Part shown: positions 34,541 through 42,969 of the stretch, piece by piece
How positions within the stretch are numbered: position 1 is the stretch's first letter
How the letters are laid out: the number at the start of each line of letters is the position of its first letter
Origin: Phycisphaerae bacterium
Lineage (GTDB): Bacteria; Planctomycetota; Phycisphaerae; Phycisphaerales; UBA1924
NCBI GenBank assembly: GCA_016873295.1
Contig: VGXM01000003.1
Coordinates: forward strand, 1 to 64,000
Length of the DNA: 64,000 bases
Reading direction: 5' to 3'
Notes under the pieces: generated by a model
What the model saw: only the letters and a program-made list of their open reading frames with translations
Told to the model about the DNA's origin: nothing
Database searches by the model: none
Translations under genes and position numbers: made by a program

Positions 34541-35272
34541 ATGTCGGGCACCGCGCCCCAAGGAACGGGATTGACTCTCCGCGACTCGCCCCAACGCCCC
34601 TGGCCGCTCCACGGGATCGTCTCTTGGATCCTCGGTCCGGTGTTCTTCGGGCTGGCGTTGGCGATGGTCTTGCCGGTCCGCGAGTGGGCGTTCGCCGCCC
34701 CCGCGGAGGACGACGCGCTGGTGCCGGCGGAGGCGATCCGGAACGATCCGCTGAGGACGCCCATGGGGGATCCGCCCCGGGTCCGGATCGGGGCGTACGA
34801 GCACGCGTGCGACGACTGCCATCGACTGTTCGAGTCGCCCGAGATTCAGCACCGCCCGCTGGTTCAGCACACGCACGTCGTGCTGAGGCACGGCATGAAC
34901 GACAACTGCTTCAACTGCCACGACCGCACCGCGCGCGAGAAGCTCGTGCTCCGCACGGGCGAGCTGATCGGGTACGACGAGGGCTGGAGGCTGTGCGCCC
35001 AGTGCCACGGCACCCTCTACCGCGACTGGGAGCACGGCGGGCACGGCAAGACGATGGGCTCGTGGATGGCGGAGGCGCGAGATCGCCTGCGCTGCGCGCA
35101 GTGTCACGACCCCCATTCGCCCGCGTTCCCCGCCCTCACGCCGCTCCCGGGCCCCCGCACGCTGCGGATGGGCGACCAAGCCCACAACTCGGCCCATGCC
35201 CCCGCGCCGCGGAGCCCCCTCCGCCGGCGGGGCGGGCCGTCCCAAGGACACACGCCGGAGGCGCACCCATGA
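34541..35272 (+). CDS. membrane-anchored tetraheme cytochrome c (HaoC-like position)
   Basis: A 243-residue protein with one N-terminal membrane helix (HGIVSWILGPVFFGLALAMV, about residues 24-43) and four CXXCH sites: CDDCH, CFNCH, CAQCH and CAQCH, plus distal His residues in VQHTHVVLRHG and GGHGKTM. A C-terminal ~50 residues are low-complexity. A membrane tetraheme cytochrome immediately before an octaheme HAO-family gene is the arrangement of haoCA modules, where it links the quinone pool and the octaheme enzyme. NapC/NrfH-type sequence similarity is weak by eye. Its stop overlaps the start of the HAO gene (ATGA). Confidence 0.75.
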   Translation: MSGTAPQGTGLTLRDSPQRPWPLHGIVSWILGPVFFGLALAMVLPVREWAFAAPAEDDALVPAEAIRNDPLRTPMGDPPRVRIGAYEHACDDCHRLFESPEIQHRPLVQHTHVVLRHGMNDNCFNCHDRTAREKLVLRTGELIGYDEGWRLCAQCHGTLYRDWEHGGHGKTMGSWMAEARDRLRCAQCHDPHSPAFPALTPLPGPRTLRMGDQAHNSAHAPAPRSPLRRRGGPSQGHTPEAHP

Positions 35273-36729
35273 TGATGCGACGGAACTCACGGTCGGCGGC
35301 CCTCGCCGGGTTGGCGCTCGCGCTGGGGTCGGTCCCGCTGCGGGCGCAGGTGTTCGGGCCCGCGGAGCTCACCGAGGAGAGCAAGGCGTGCATCGCCTGC
35401 CACCGCGAGCGCAGCCCGGCCCTGTACCAGCAGTGGGGGGCCAGCAAGCACTTCCGCGCCAACGTCGCCTGCATCGAGTGCCACGGTGCCGCCAAGTCCG
35501 ACGTGGACGCCTTCGAGCACTACGGGCAGTCCATCGCCATCCTGGTCACGCCCAAGGACTGCTCGAGGTGCCACTCGAAGGAGGTCGAGCAGTTCGCGGC
35601 ATCGCACCACGCCAAGGGTGGGCGCATCCTGGGCTCGCTGGACAACGTGCTGGCCGAGGTGGTGGAGGGGAATCGAGGGATGAAGACGCCGGGGCACCCC
35701 GAGGGCGTCGCCGCGTCGGCCGTCAACGGGTGCTGGCAGTGCCACGGATCGCAGGTGAAGGTGATCGAGGGCGGTCGCCTGGACCCGGCGACCTGGCCCA
35801 ACAGCGGGATCGGGCGGATCAACCCCGACGGGTCGGAGGGGGCGTGCAATGCGTGCCACAGCCGGCACGAGTTCTCGGCGGCCCAGGCCCGGCACCCGGA
35901 CACGTGCGGCAAGTGCCACCTCGGGCCCGACCACCCGCAGAAGGAGGTCTACGAGGAGTCCAAGCACGGGATCGCGTTCTTCGCCAACGTCGAGCGCTTG
36001 AACCTGGCGAGCAACAAGTGGATCGTGGGCGAGGACTACTGGGCGGCGCCGACGTGCGCCACCTGCCACATGTCCGCCACGCGCAAGCAGCCCGTGACGC
36101 ACGACGTGGGGCTGCGGATCTCGTGGAACAACCGCCCCGAGCTCTCGGTCCGCACGGACCACGCCGACGCCCTCATGAACCTGGCGGGGGCGAAGGTCTC
36201 GTGGCAGGACCGTCGGCAGAACATGAAGGACGTGTGCCTGGCGTGCCACGACTCGCAGTGGGTGGAGAACTTCTACCAGCAGTACGACTCGCTCATCGAG
36301 CTGTACAACGAGAAGTTCGCCAGGCCCGCGCGGGACCTGTACGCCCTGGCCAGGCCGCTGCTCCGCCCGGCCCAGTTCTCCAACGAGCTGGACTGGTCGT
36401 ACTACGAGCTGTGGCACCACGAGGGCCGGCGGGCGCGGCACGGTGCGGCGATGATGGCCCCGGACTACACGCACTGGCACGGGATGTACGAGGTCTCGCG
36501 CCGCTTCTACGCCGATTTCGTGCCCAAGCTCGAGGCCCTCGCCGACCGGCACGCCGGCGACGCCGACCAGGCCAAGGCCGCCGCCGCCCGGGCCTTGCGC
36601 GCACGGCTGGACGAGGTCCTGGAGTCGGAGGACCATCGCTGGTACATCGGTCGGATGCCGCCCGAGGAGGCGGCGCGCCGCAAGCGTGCCGCCGAGGAGT
36701 TCAAGGCCCGCTATGACCCGGCCAGGTAG
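35269..36729 (+). CDS. haoA: octaheme hydroxylamine oxidoreductase (HAO) family protein
   Basis: A 486-residue secreted protein with signal peptide (to about LRAQVFG) and exactly eight CXXCH motifs (CIACH, CIECH, CSRCH, CWQCH, CNACH, CGKCH, CATCH, CLACH). The C-terminal half is the HAO helical domain with the family signature EGRRARHGAAMMAPDYTHWHG near residue 400. Family members oxidise hydroxylamine or hydrazine, or reduce nitrite/hydroxylamine. Tyr in PDYTHWHG is the candidate for the heme-P460 cross-link of oxidative enzymes, but I cannot confirm that from one sequence, so direction is open. GGAGG precedes the first of three Met codons. It lies between the tetraheme gene and ResB. Confidence 0.9.
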   Translation: MMMRRNSRSAALAGLALALGSVPLRAQVFGPAELTEESKACIACHRERSPALYQQWGASKHFRANVACIECHGAAKSDVDAFEHYGQSIAILVTPKDCSRCHSKEVEQFAASHHAKGGRILGSLDNVLAEVVEGNRGMKTPGHPEGVAASAVNGCWQCHGSQVKVIEGGRLDPATWPNSGIGRINPDGSEGACNACHSRHEFSAAQARHPDTCGKCHLGPDHPQKEVYEESKHGIAFFANVERLNLASNKWIVGEDYWAAPTCATCHMSATRKQPVTHDVGLRISWNNRPELSVRTDHADALMNLAGAKVSWQDRRQNMKDVCLACHDSQWVENFYQQYDSLIELYNEKFARPARDLYALARPLLRPAQFSNELDWSYYELWHHEGRRARHGAAMMAPDYTHWHGMYEVSRRFYADFVPKLEALADRHAGDADQAKAAAARALRARLDEVLESEDHRWYIGRMPPEEAARRKRAAEEFKARYDPAR

Positions 36730-36765
36730 ATCCGCGCCCCGCCCCCGGCGGAACAGGAGTTCTTC

Positions 36766-38553
36766 GTGAGACCCATCCTCGACTGGCACCGGACGACGCT
36801 CGGACGGATCGTGCTCTTCCTCGGGAGCGTCCAGTTCGCGGTGCCCGTGCTCTTCCTGGTCGCCGCCGCGATGGCGTGGGCCACCTACATCGAGTCCACG
36901 CAGAACGCCAAGGCCGCCAAGGCGACCGTCTACGCCTCCGGGTGGTTCATCGCGCTCATGGGCCTGATCTGCGTCAGCCTGGTGTTCGCGGTCATCACGC
37001 GGTTCCCGTGGAAGCGCCGGCACGTGGGGTTCATCACCGTCCACGCCGGGCTGGTCGTCCTGATCGCCGGCGGGTTCTGGTCGCTGTTCACTCGCGTGGA
37101 GGGCCACCTGACCCTCGAGGAGGGGAAGGCGGGCGACGTGATGGAGGTCGACCGGGAGATCGTCGAACTCGTCGAGTTCAACGCCGGACGCGCCACCACG
37201 CTGGCGACTCGGCCCGCGCCCACGCGAGTCGCCCCCGTCACCCTGGGCAGCGTCACGGTCCGCGTCGTCGATCTCTGGCCCAACACCCGCGAGGAGCAGT
37301 TCGTCTCCGACGACGGGCCGGCGCCCTTCCGGGCCGTCGAGATCGCGACGGCGCCCAACGCCGCGTCGGGCGACTGGATCGGGGACGAGGCCCGCTCGGG
37401 CGGGCCCGCGACGGTCGGGGGGCTCACCGTCCGCGTGCTGCGCGACGGCTCCACCTGGGAGCCGCCGCCCCCGCCCCCCGCCGCGGGGGAGTCGGGGTTC
37501 CACTTCCTTCTCGACGGGACGCGGCACTCGCTCGGGGCGGTAGGCGACGAGGCCATCCCGGGCTGGCGCATCGTCGCGCTCGAGTCGTTCACGCACGCCA
37601 TGGTGTCGGGTGGTCGGATCACGGAGAGGGGGGAGGGCCAGTCCAACCCGGCGGTGGACGTGACGATCTCCAACGGGCGGGGCACGAGCGAGCGCCACAC
37701 CGCGTTCCTCAACTTCCCCGACATGATCATGATGCGGAAGGTGGAGGGCGAGGAGGCGTCGGGCGCGAGGCTGACGGCAGCCGCCGCCGCCGCCGCGAGC
37801 ACGGAGACGCTGATCGTGTTCGGCCCGGTCGATGCGCCCCGCCTGGGGTACGTCGGGCCGGACGGCGCTGGGCGCGAGCTGACGCCGCCGGCGTCGTTCC
37901 CCGCGGTGGTGGACCTGGGCGCGCGCCGCATCACGCTGCTGAACCACGCGTCGCGGGCCCGGGTCGCGTCCCGGTTCACGCGGGCGCCCACGGCCCGCGA
38001 CCGCCGCCCCGCGATCATCGTGGAGCTCGAGGGCGCCTCCACGCCCATCGTCGTGCCGTGGAAGGGCGCCGAGCCCGTCCCGGTCCAGGGGCGCAATCTG
38101 GCGCTGAGGTACGGGCCGCGGCTCGTCCGGCTCCCGTTCACCGTTCACCTCAAGGACTTCCGCAAGTCGGACTACCCGGGCACGCAGATGGCGATGGCCT
38201 ACGAGTCCGACGTCACGGTGACCACGCCCCAGGTGTCGGACGAGGCCCACACCATCTCGATGAACGAGCCCTACGCCTACGCCCCGTGGAAGGTCTACCA
38301 GTCCGGGTTCATCGGCGAGAAGGTCTCGGTCTTCAGCATCATGAAGGACCCGGGCCTGCCCATGACCTACGCCGGTTCCATCATCCTGTGTGTTGGGATC
38401 TTCATCACGTTCTTCAGCCGAACCCTGAGCTGGGGCCACCCCGGAATCCCCGCGGCCCCACCGGTCAAGGAGGTCTCTCATGCTTGCGCCGATTCGGTTC
38501 CTGCTGCTCGCCCTGCTGACGCTGTCGCTGATCCCGTCGGCGCGGGCGTCTGA
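36766..38553 (+). CDS. resB: cytochrome c biogenesis protein ResB (system II)
   Basis: A 595-residue membrane protein starting with GTG at 36766. Three N-terminal TM helices (about 16-36, 56-78, 87-107: VLFLVAAAMAWATYIE, FIALMGLICVSLVFAVIT, FITVHAGLVVLIAGGFW), a ~420-residue periplasmic domain and a C-terminal TM (TYAGSIILCVGIFITFFSRT). That is the ResB/Ccs1 layout. With ResC it delivers reduced heme to apocytochrome CXXCH sites outside the membrane. The last ~25 codons overlap the start of resC by 74 nt. Its location in the cytochrome operon suggests a synthetase serving this locus. Confidence 0.87.
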   Translation: MRPILDWHRTTLGRIVLFLGSVQFAVPVLFLVAAAMAWATYIESTQNAKAAKATVYASGWFIALMGLICVSLVFAVITRFPWKRRHVGFITVHAGLVVLIAGGFWSLFTRVEGHLTLEEGKAGDVMEVDREIVELVEFNAGRATTLATRPAPTRVAPVTLGSVTVRVVDLWPNTREEQFVSDDGPAPFRAVEIATAPNAASGDWIGDEARSGGPATVGGLTVRVLRDGSTWEPPPPPPAAGESGFHFLLDGTRHSLGAVGDEAIPGWRIVALESFTHAMVSGGRITERGEGQSNPAVDVTISNGRGTSERHTAFLNFPDMIMMRKVEGEEASGARLTAAAAAAASTETLIVFGPVDAPRLGYVGPDGAGRELTPPASFPAVVDLGARRITLLNHASRARVASRFTRAPTARDRRPAIIVELEGASTPIVVPWKGAEPVPVQGRNLALRYGPRLVRLPFTVHLKDFRKSDYPGTQMAMAYESDVTVTTPQVSDEAHTISMNEPYAYAPWKVYQSGFIGEKVSVFSIMKDPGLPMTYAGSIILCVGIFITFFSRTLSWGHPGIPAAPPVKEVSHACADSVPAARPADAVADPVGAGV

Positions 38554-40189
38554 TCCGCAGGAGTGGATCCGGGAGCTGGGCGCCATCGCCGTGCAGGAAG
38601 GCGGGCGGACCATGCCCCTGGACACCTACGCGCGCCGACTGGCCGTCGAGGTCACGGGTCGGGAGAAGTGGGGTTCCGGTCGCGGGCCGGCGGCCTACTC
38701 CGGGCGTCACCCCATGCAGTTCCTCGCCGACCTCCTGTTCAAGGGGCGGGGCATGCTCCACGAGCCCTTGATCGGGGTGGACAACCGCCCCTTCAAGGAG
38801 CTCGTCGGGCTCGACCCTGCGCGCCGATTCTTCAGCGCCACCGAGATCGCCGCGAGCAAGGGCGTGAACGACCTGCTCGCCAAGCACGACGAGGCGCGCC
38901 GACTCGACCCGCAGGCGTCCGCGAACCGCGACCAGCGCCGCGCCATCGACCTGTTCAGCGCCGGCAACCGAATCGCGGCCCTGGCCACCGACGGGCGCCT
39001 TCCCATCGTGCCGGGGGAGCCGGGCAAGGCGTTCCGGCTGGCCGGGCCCACGGGAGGCGACCCCGGGACCGGGTCGGTCAGCTCGGCGCTCGCGGCGTTC
39101 GGGCGCGCCTACGCCGCGGGGGAACCCCTCGACGCCCACGCCGCGAGCGTGCGAGCGGCGATCGACGCCCTCGGGGTCCCCACCCCCGCCGACGCCCGTT
39201 CGGTCGCGCTCGAGTCGTTCTACAACCGGCACGCCCCCTGGCGCTGGACGCAGGTGCTCTTCGGGCTGGCGATCGTGCTGTTCGGGCTGTCGCGTCTCTT
39301 CTGGCGCCGCGCGATGCTCGCCCTGGCGCTGACCGCGACCGCCGCGGGCACGCTCGAGTACGTCCTCGGGATGGCCCTGCGCACGGCGATCGTGCAGCGG
39401 GCCCCGGTCAGCAACACGTTCGAGGTGCTGCTCTGGATGGGGCTCGTGGCGATCGTCATCGGGCTCCTGGCGCAGCTGCTGGTCGACCGCAAGAGCTACT
39501 ACCTGTTCGGCAGCGTGGTGGCCGCGTTCGCGTGCGTGCTGTTCGCGGGCATGGTGCCCCTCACCGACCGGACCAACTCGCTCCCGGCGGTGCTGCGCTC
39601 CAACTACTGGCTCATCATCCACGTCATCACGATCGTGTCGAGCTATGGCGTGCTGGCGGTGGCCGGGGTGCTGGGGCACGTCTACCTCACCCGCAACGTC
39701 CTCCTCGCGCGCGGCACGCGCCCACCGACGCCGCCGGAGCCGGGCCCCCATCGCTCGCCCCCCCTCATCGTGCAGACCTACCGCTGCATCCAGATCGGGC
39801 TGCTGCTGCTGACCGCGGGCACGATCCTGGGCGGCGTGTGGGCCGCCGACTCCTGGGGCCGCTTCTGGGGCTGGGACCCGAAGGAGACCTGGGCCCTCAT
39901 CAGCATCGTCGTCTACTTCGCGATCCTGCACGCCCGCTACTCGCGCTGGATCATGGACTTCGGGCTGGCCGCCTCCGCCATCCTCGGCTTCATCGTCATC
40001 GTCTGGACGTTCTACGGCGTGAACTACGTCATGGCCTCCGGGCTGCACAGCTACGGCTTCGGGTCGGGCGGCGAGGTGTGGGTCGGGCTCTGGGCGGCGA
40101 TCGAGCTGGCGTTCCTCGTCCTTTGCCGAGTCCGCTTCGTCGCGATGCGCAAGCGAGGGTCGGCGCCCCCATCGACCGCTGCCGCCTAG
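38480..40189 (+). CDS. resC: cytochrome c biogenesis protein ResC/CcsA (system II)
   Basis: A 569-residue protein with a signal-like N-terminus and ~230-residue extracytoplasmic domain, then eight TM helices. The heme-handling WWD motif is WGRFWGWDPKETWALI (about residues 459-474), flanked by the expected His in SNYWLIIHVITIVSSYG and ILHARYSRW. Two further conserved features are PVSNTFEVLLWM and HSYGFG. The long N-terminal domain is common in planctomycete and Bacteroidetes CcsA. It partners ResB encoded just upstream in overlapping frames. Together they form the heme lyase for the many c-type hemes encoded nearby. Confidence 0.92.
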   Translation: MLAPIRFLLLALLTLSLIPSARASDPQEWIRELGAIAVQEGGRTMPLDTYARRLAVEVTGREKWGSGRGPAAYSGRHPMQFLADLLFKGRGMLHEPLIGVDNRPFKELVGLDPARRFFSATEIAASKGVNDLLAKHDEARRLDPQASANRDQRRAIDLFSAGNRIAALATDGRLPIVPGEPGKAFRLAGPTGGDPGTGSVSSALAAFGRAYAAGEPLDAHAASVRAAIDALGVPTPADARSVALESFYNRHAPWRWTQVLFGLAIVLFGLSRLFWRRAMLALALTATAAGTLEYVLGMALRTAIVQRAPVSNTFEVLLWMGLVAIVIGLLAQLLVDRKSYYLFGSVVAAFACVLFAGMVPLTDRTNSLPAVLRSNYWLIIHVITIVSSYGVLAVAGVLGHVYLTRNVLLARGTRPPTPPEPGPHRSPPLIVQTYRCIQIGLLLLTAGTILGGVWAADSWGRFWGWDPKETWALISIVVYFAILHARYSRWIMDFGLAASAILGFIVIVWTFYGVNYVMASGLHSYGFGSGGEVWVGLWAAIELAFLVLCRVRFVAMRKRGSAPPSTAAA

Positions 40190-40235
40190 ATCCGCCGGCC
40201 GCGCACGATCCCGCCCTCGCCGGTACACTGATCCC

Positions 40236-40817
40236 ATGCGCACGATTCCCATGACCGTCGCCTTGGCGCTCTTTATCGGATTCACCGGCTGCGAGAAGAG
40301 CCCGTCCCCGCCGGCGCCGAGCAAGCCCGCGGCGCCCACGCCTCCCGCCCCGTCGCCCGCGGCCTCCGCCGACGGCGCGGTCGATGTGCTCGGGGTGACA
40401 TTCCGGATCCCCGAGGGCTGGACGCAAGTCGCGCCCGCCAACTCGATGCGCCTGGCGGAGCTCGTCGTGCCCGACGCGGCCGGGCAGCCCGAATGCAGCG
40501 TGGTCTTCTCCACGGCGGGCGGAACCGTCGACTCGAACCTGGAGCGTTGGGCGGGGCAGGTCCAGCCCGAGGCCGGGGGCGCGAAGACCGAGGTCCAGCG
40601 GAGCGAGGTCGCGGGGCTCAGGGTCAGCGTCGGCGAGTGGACGGGCGCCTTCGCGGGCATGGGCGAGGCCCCCGCCAGGTCGGGGTGGACGCTCCGGGGC
40701 GCGATCGTCGAGACGCCCCAGGGCCTGCTGTTCGTCAAGATGACGGGCCCGCGCGAGCCCATGGCCGCCGCGACCGAGTCGTTCAACGCCATGATCGCGG
40801 GCCTGGCGGCCAAGTAG
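40236..40817 (+). CDS. lipoprotein of unknown function
   Basis: A 193-residue protein with signal and lipobox FTGC (Cys about residue 18), a Pro/Ala/Ser-rich linker to residue 50, then a compact domain VDVLGVTFRIPEGWTQV ... LAELVVPDAAGQPECSVVFS ... GAIVETPQGLLFVKMTGP ... AATESFNAMIAGL. That domain resembles secreted proteins of the PsbP/MOG1-like alpha-beta sandwich type seen in planctomycetes. No enzymatic motif. It is 46 bp after resC, the last plus-strand gene of the block, and convergent with the CcmC-like gene. Confidence 0.75.
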   Translation: MRTIPMTVALALFIGFTGCEKSPSPPAPSKPAAPTPPAPSPAASADGAVDVLGVTFRIPEGWTQVAPANSMRLAELVVPDAAGQPECSVVFSTAGGTVDSNLERWAGQVQPEAGGAKTEVQRSEVAGLRVSVGEWTGAFAGMGEAPARSGWTLRGAIVETPQGLLFVKMTGPREPMAAATESFNAMIAGLAAK

Positions 40818-40823
40818 CGCCGA

Positions 40824-41543
40824 TCAGGCATGCCGGGCGTGCGGGCCGGCGCGGTCGACGCGCCGGAACGTCCGAACGAACGGCCAGGCGATCGCGCCGC
40901 CGCACACCAGCAGCCCCGCGACCGTGGCCAGCATCAGGGCGTCGCGCATCCCGGGTGAGAGCGGGATCGTCGTCGGATGGACGTCCGGGAGCATCCGCAC
41001 GGACAGGTAGACCAGCGGCACGTCGACGAAGGCGATGGCCCCGAAGACCGCGGCCACGAACGCGGCACGCGCGCGGGGCCTCACGCGCCAGCGCACGACC
41101 ATGTAGCAAGCGTACAGGAGGAACAGGGCCAGGGTGAAAGTCAGGCGCGGGCTCCACGTCCACCAGTAGCCCCAATAGAGCCGCCCCCAGGCCATGCCCG
41201 AGAGGAGCACGAGCCCGCTCGACGCGACCGCCGCGACGGCGCCCGCCACTGCGAGCCGGTCCCATCGCCGCCGCCTGGTCCACAGGAACATCAGCCCGCC
41301 GACGAACACGGCGAAGGCGGAGACGAACATCGCGAACGCCGCCGGGACGTGGAGGCAGATGAGCCTCTCGATGGGGCCCATGCCGTCCACCGTCGGCGCG
41401 TGGCTGAAGGTGAGGACCGCGGCGCCGGCGACCGCGCCGAGGGTGACCGCCAGGTAGGCGTGCCCGATCAGCGATCGCCACCACGCGGCGCTGAGCCGGA
41501 TCGGTCCCGCCGCCCCGGATTGCGGTCTGGCCAGTACGCTCAT
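40824..41543 (-). CDS. CcmC/CcsA-family heme handling membrane protein
   Basis: A 239-residue protein with six TM helices and a WWD-type motif WGYWWTWSPRLT (124-135), flanked by the conserved CLHVPAAF His (H65) and a second His in LPDVHPTT. This is the CcmC pattern of system I (heme attachment to CcmE), with Ser in place of the usual Asp of WxWD. No CcmA, B, D, E or F gene is adjacent, and a full ResB/ResC set is 1-4 kb away, so it may do a separate heme-export step. ATGA overlap with the upstream membrane protein gene on the minus strand. Confidence 0.85.
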   Translation of the reverse strand: MSVLARPQSGAAGPIRLSAAWWRSLIGHAYLAVTLGAVAGAAVLTFSHAPTVDGMGPIERLICLHVPAAFAMFVSAFAVFVGGLMFLWTRRRRWDRLAVAGAVAAVASSGLVLLSGMAWGRLYWGYWWTWSPRLTFTLALFLLYACYMVVRWRVRPRARAAFVAAVFGAIAFVDVPLVYLSVRMLPDVHPTTIPLSPGMRDALMLATVAGLLVCGGAIAWPFVRTFRRVDRAGPHARHA

Positions 41544-42583
41544 GGCGACGCCCCGGACCTCTTCCTCGCGCCGATCCACACCCCGATGATGACACCGGCG
41601 ACGATCGCGATGATCACGCCGCCCACGAGCACCGACGAGGAGATCCCGCCGGGCGCCGGCGCCGCCGGCGGGGGGGGATTGAGCCCGGTCAGCACGAGGC
41701 CGACCGCCTGCCCCCCGGGCACGCCCTGGGCCTGCAGCATGCGGACGCGCTGGTCGCCCATCGTGTCCGTCCCTGATTCGCGCAGCAGCGTCACGTCGCG
41801 CAGCGACGCCGATTCCGGCACGAAATACGCCGCGTGATCGACCCCGACCGGCGCGGCCGTCCGAAGGTCCGCCGAGCCGTCCGGCGTCGGCACCTCGTAG
41901 GCGAAGCGGTAGGTCGCCTTGCCCGGCATCAGGGGCATCTGCACGCGCAGCTGGCCCGTCTCGTACGCCGTGCAGCACCAGCCGTGGAACCCCTGGATCA
42001 ACTGGATGCTCGACGCACCGGGCGGGAGGTCGACCGTGACCGTGGCCCGACGGCCTTGCGCGTCGGTCGCCCCGCCCATCCACGTCTGGTCCGCCGGGTT
42101 CTCGACCACCAGCGTCTCGGCGACGTCGATCCCGGCGGGGGATTGCGCCGCCGCCACGTGCCGCATCAGCACCTTCCATGCCGGCTGCTCGTCCGTGACC
42201 TCGTAGACCGTCACATCCATCGAGGCCCGGGAGTTGGTGGCGTCCATCACCGGTCCCGTGTCCTGGTACACGACCCCGGCGTGCTTCACCCGCACCAGCG
42301 GGCGGATGCCGATCGCCACGGGGAGGTCCGTCAGCATCACCAAGCCCTGCTCGCCGACGGTGGTCTTGATCTGCTTCACGGGAGAATCGCGGTGGAAGAG
42401 GGTGACCTCGACTTCCTCGCCGCCCACCGCGGGGCCCCCGCCGGTCCCTTGCACCACCCGAACCGCCAGCACCCCCTTGGGACCCTGCTCCATGGTCCGC
42501 GCGATGTCCGGTGGCAGCAGGGGCGGCGGCTCCTGTTGCGAGACCAAACTCAAGACCAGTGGAAGAACGAGCAGTTCCAGCAT
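41540..42583 (-). CDS. secreted, C-terminally membrane-anchored protein of unknown function
   Basis: A 347-residue protein with an N-terminal signal (MLELLVLPLVLSLVSQQEPP), a ~260-residue beta-rich extracytoplasmic part and one C-terminal TM (VLVGGVIIAIVAGVIIGVWI) with a basic tail ARKRSG. An N-terminal segment (VLAVRVVQGTGGGPAVGGEE then VEVTLFHRD) looks like a carboxypeptidase-regulatory or Ig-like beta-sandwich. One adjacent cysteine pair (WCCTAY) is the only thiol site. It is translationally coupled to the CcmC-like gene (ATGA), so a role in heme or cytochrome maturation is the best guess. The ATG at 42583 has a weak ribosome-binding site. Confidence 0.65.
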   Translation of the reverse strand: MLELLVLPLVLSLVSQQEPPPLLPPDIARTMEQGPKGVLAVRVVQGTGGGPAVGGEEVEVTLFHRDSPVKQIKTTVGEQGLVMLTDLPVAIGIRPLVRVKHAGVVYQDTGPVMDATNSRASMDVTVYEVTDEQPAWKVLMRHVAAAQSPAGIDVAETLVVENPADQTWMGGATDAQGRRATVTVDLPPGASSIQLIQGFHGWCCTAYETGQLRVQMPLMPGKATYRFAYEVPTPDGSADLRTAAPVGVDHAAYFVPESASLRDVTLLRESGTDTMGDQRVRMLQAQGVPGGQAVGLVLTGLNPPPPAAPAPGGISSSVLVGGVIIAIVAGVIIGVWIGARKRSGASP

Positions 42584-42875
42584 TCCCAAGGGTCCCCGGG
42601 TCCATGTTCCGTGCTTTGTAGGGATAGCTCGAGCCGCACGACCCAAGGCACACCTCGTGCAACAGGGGTGCCAAGGGGGCTTTGGCGTGCCGCTACCATG
42701 CGCACGCACCCAGGGCATTGGCGTGAGTGCGTGCACGATCGGGTACTCTCCCGGTTTCGGGCGGGGCGATCTCCTCAGACTCTCGGTTTTGAGAATCGCC
42801 AAGGACCCCCGACTCGCCGCTATTGGCGCGAGTCGGAAGAACGTGCAGCAAGGCGCCGGCGGGCGCTGCGGGTGC

Positions 42876-42906
42876 CACGGGCGATCCGCCTTGCGGATCG
42901 CCCGTG
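42876..42906. repeat. REP-like palindrome with 14-bp perfect stem
   Basis: Arms CACGGGCGATCCGC (42876-42889) and GCGGATCGCCCGTG (42893-42906) pair perfectly around a CTT loop. The first six bases of the arm are shared with the palindrome 30 bp downstream and with copy 1 at 630, which suggests one palindrome family with variable loops. Confidence 0.7.
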
Positions 42907-42935
42907 CCGGCCTCCGGACGGGCGTCGAACAGCCG

Positions 42936-42969
42936 CACGGGTCACGGGCGAAGCGCCCGATGACCCGTG
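42936..42969. repeat. REP-like palindrome, copy 2 (inverted relative to 630-663)
   Basis: A 34-nt hairpin whose reverse complement equals the 630-663 palindrome at 33 of 34 positions; the mismatch is in the loop. Arms start CACGGGTCA and end TGACCCGTG. Such conservation between intergenic sites 42 kb apart indicates a dispersed element and not chance. Confidence 0.75.

Noticed and set aside
14968..40189. Anammox or ammonia-oxidation gene set (hydrazine synthase, amo)
   Set aside because: Planctomycete origin plus an HAO-family gene invites this reading, but no hydrazine synthase-like or monooxygenase genes were found; the other cytochromes are of doubled-CXXCH and NapC types.
42693..42938. 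Short frames in the 42.6-43.0 kb gap
   Set aside because: They run through palindromes, lack ribosome-binding sites and show no protein-like composition.
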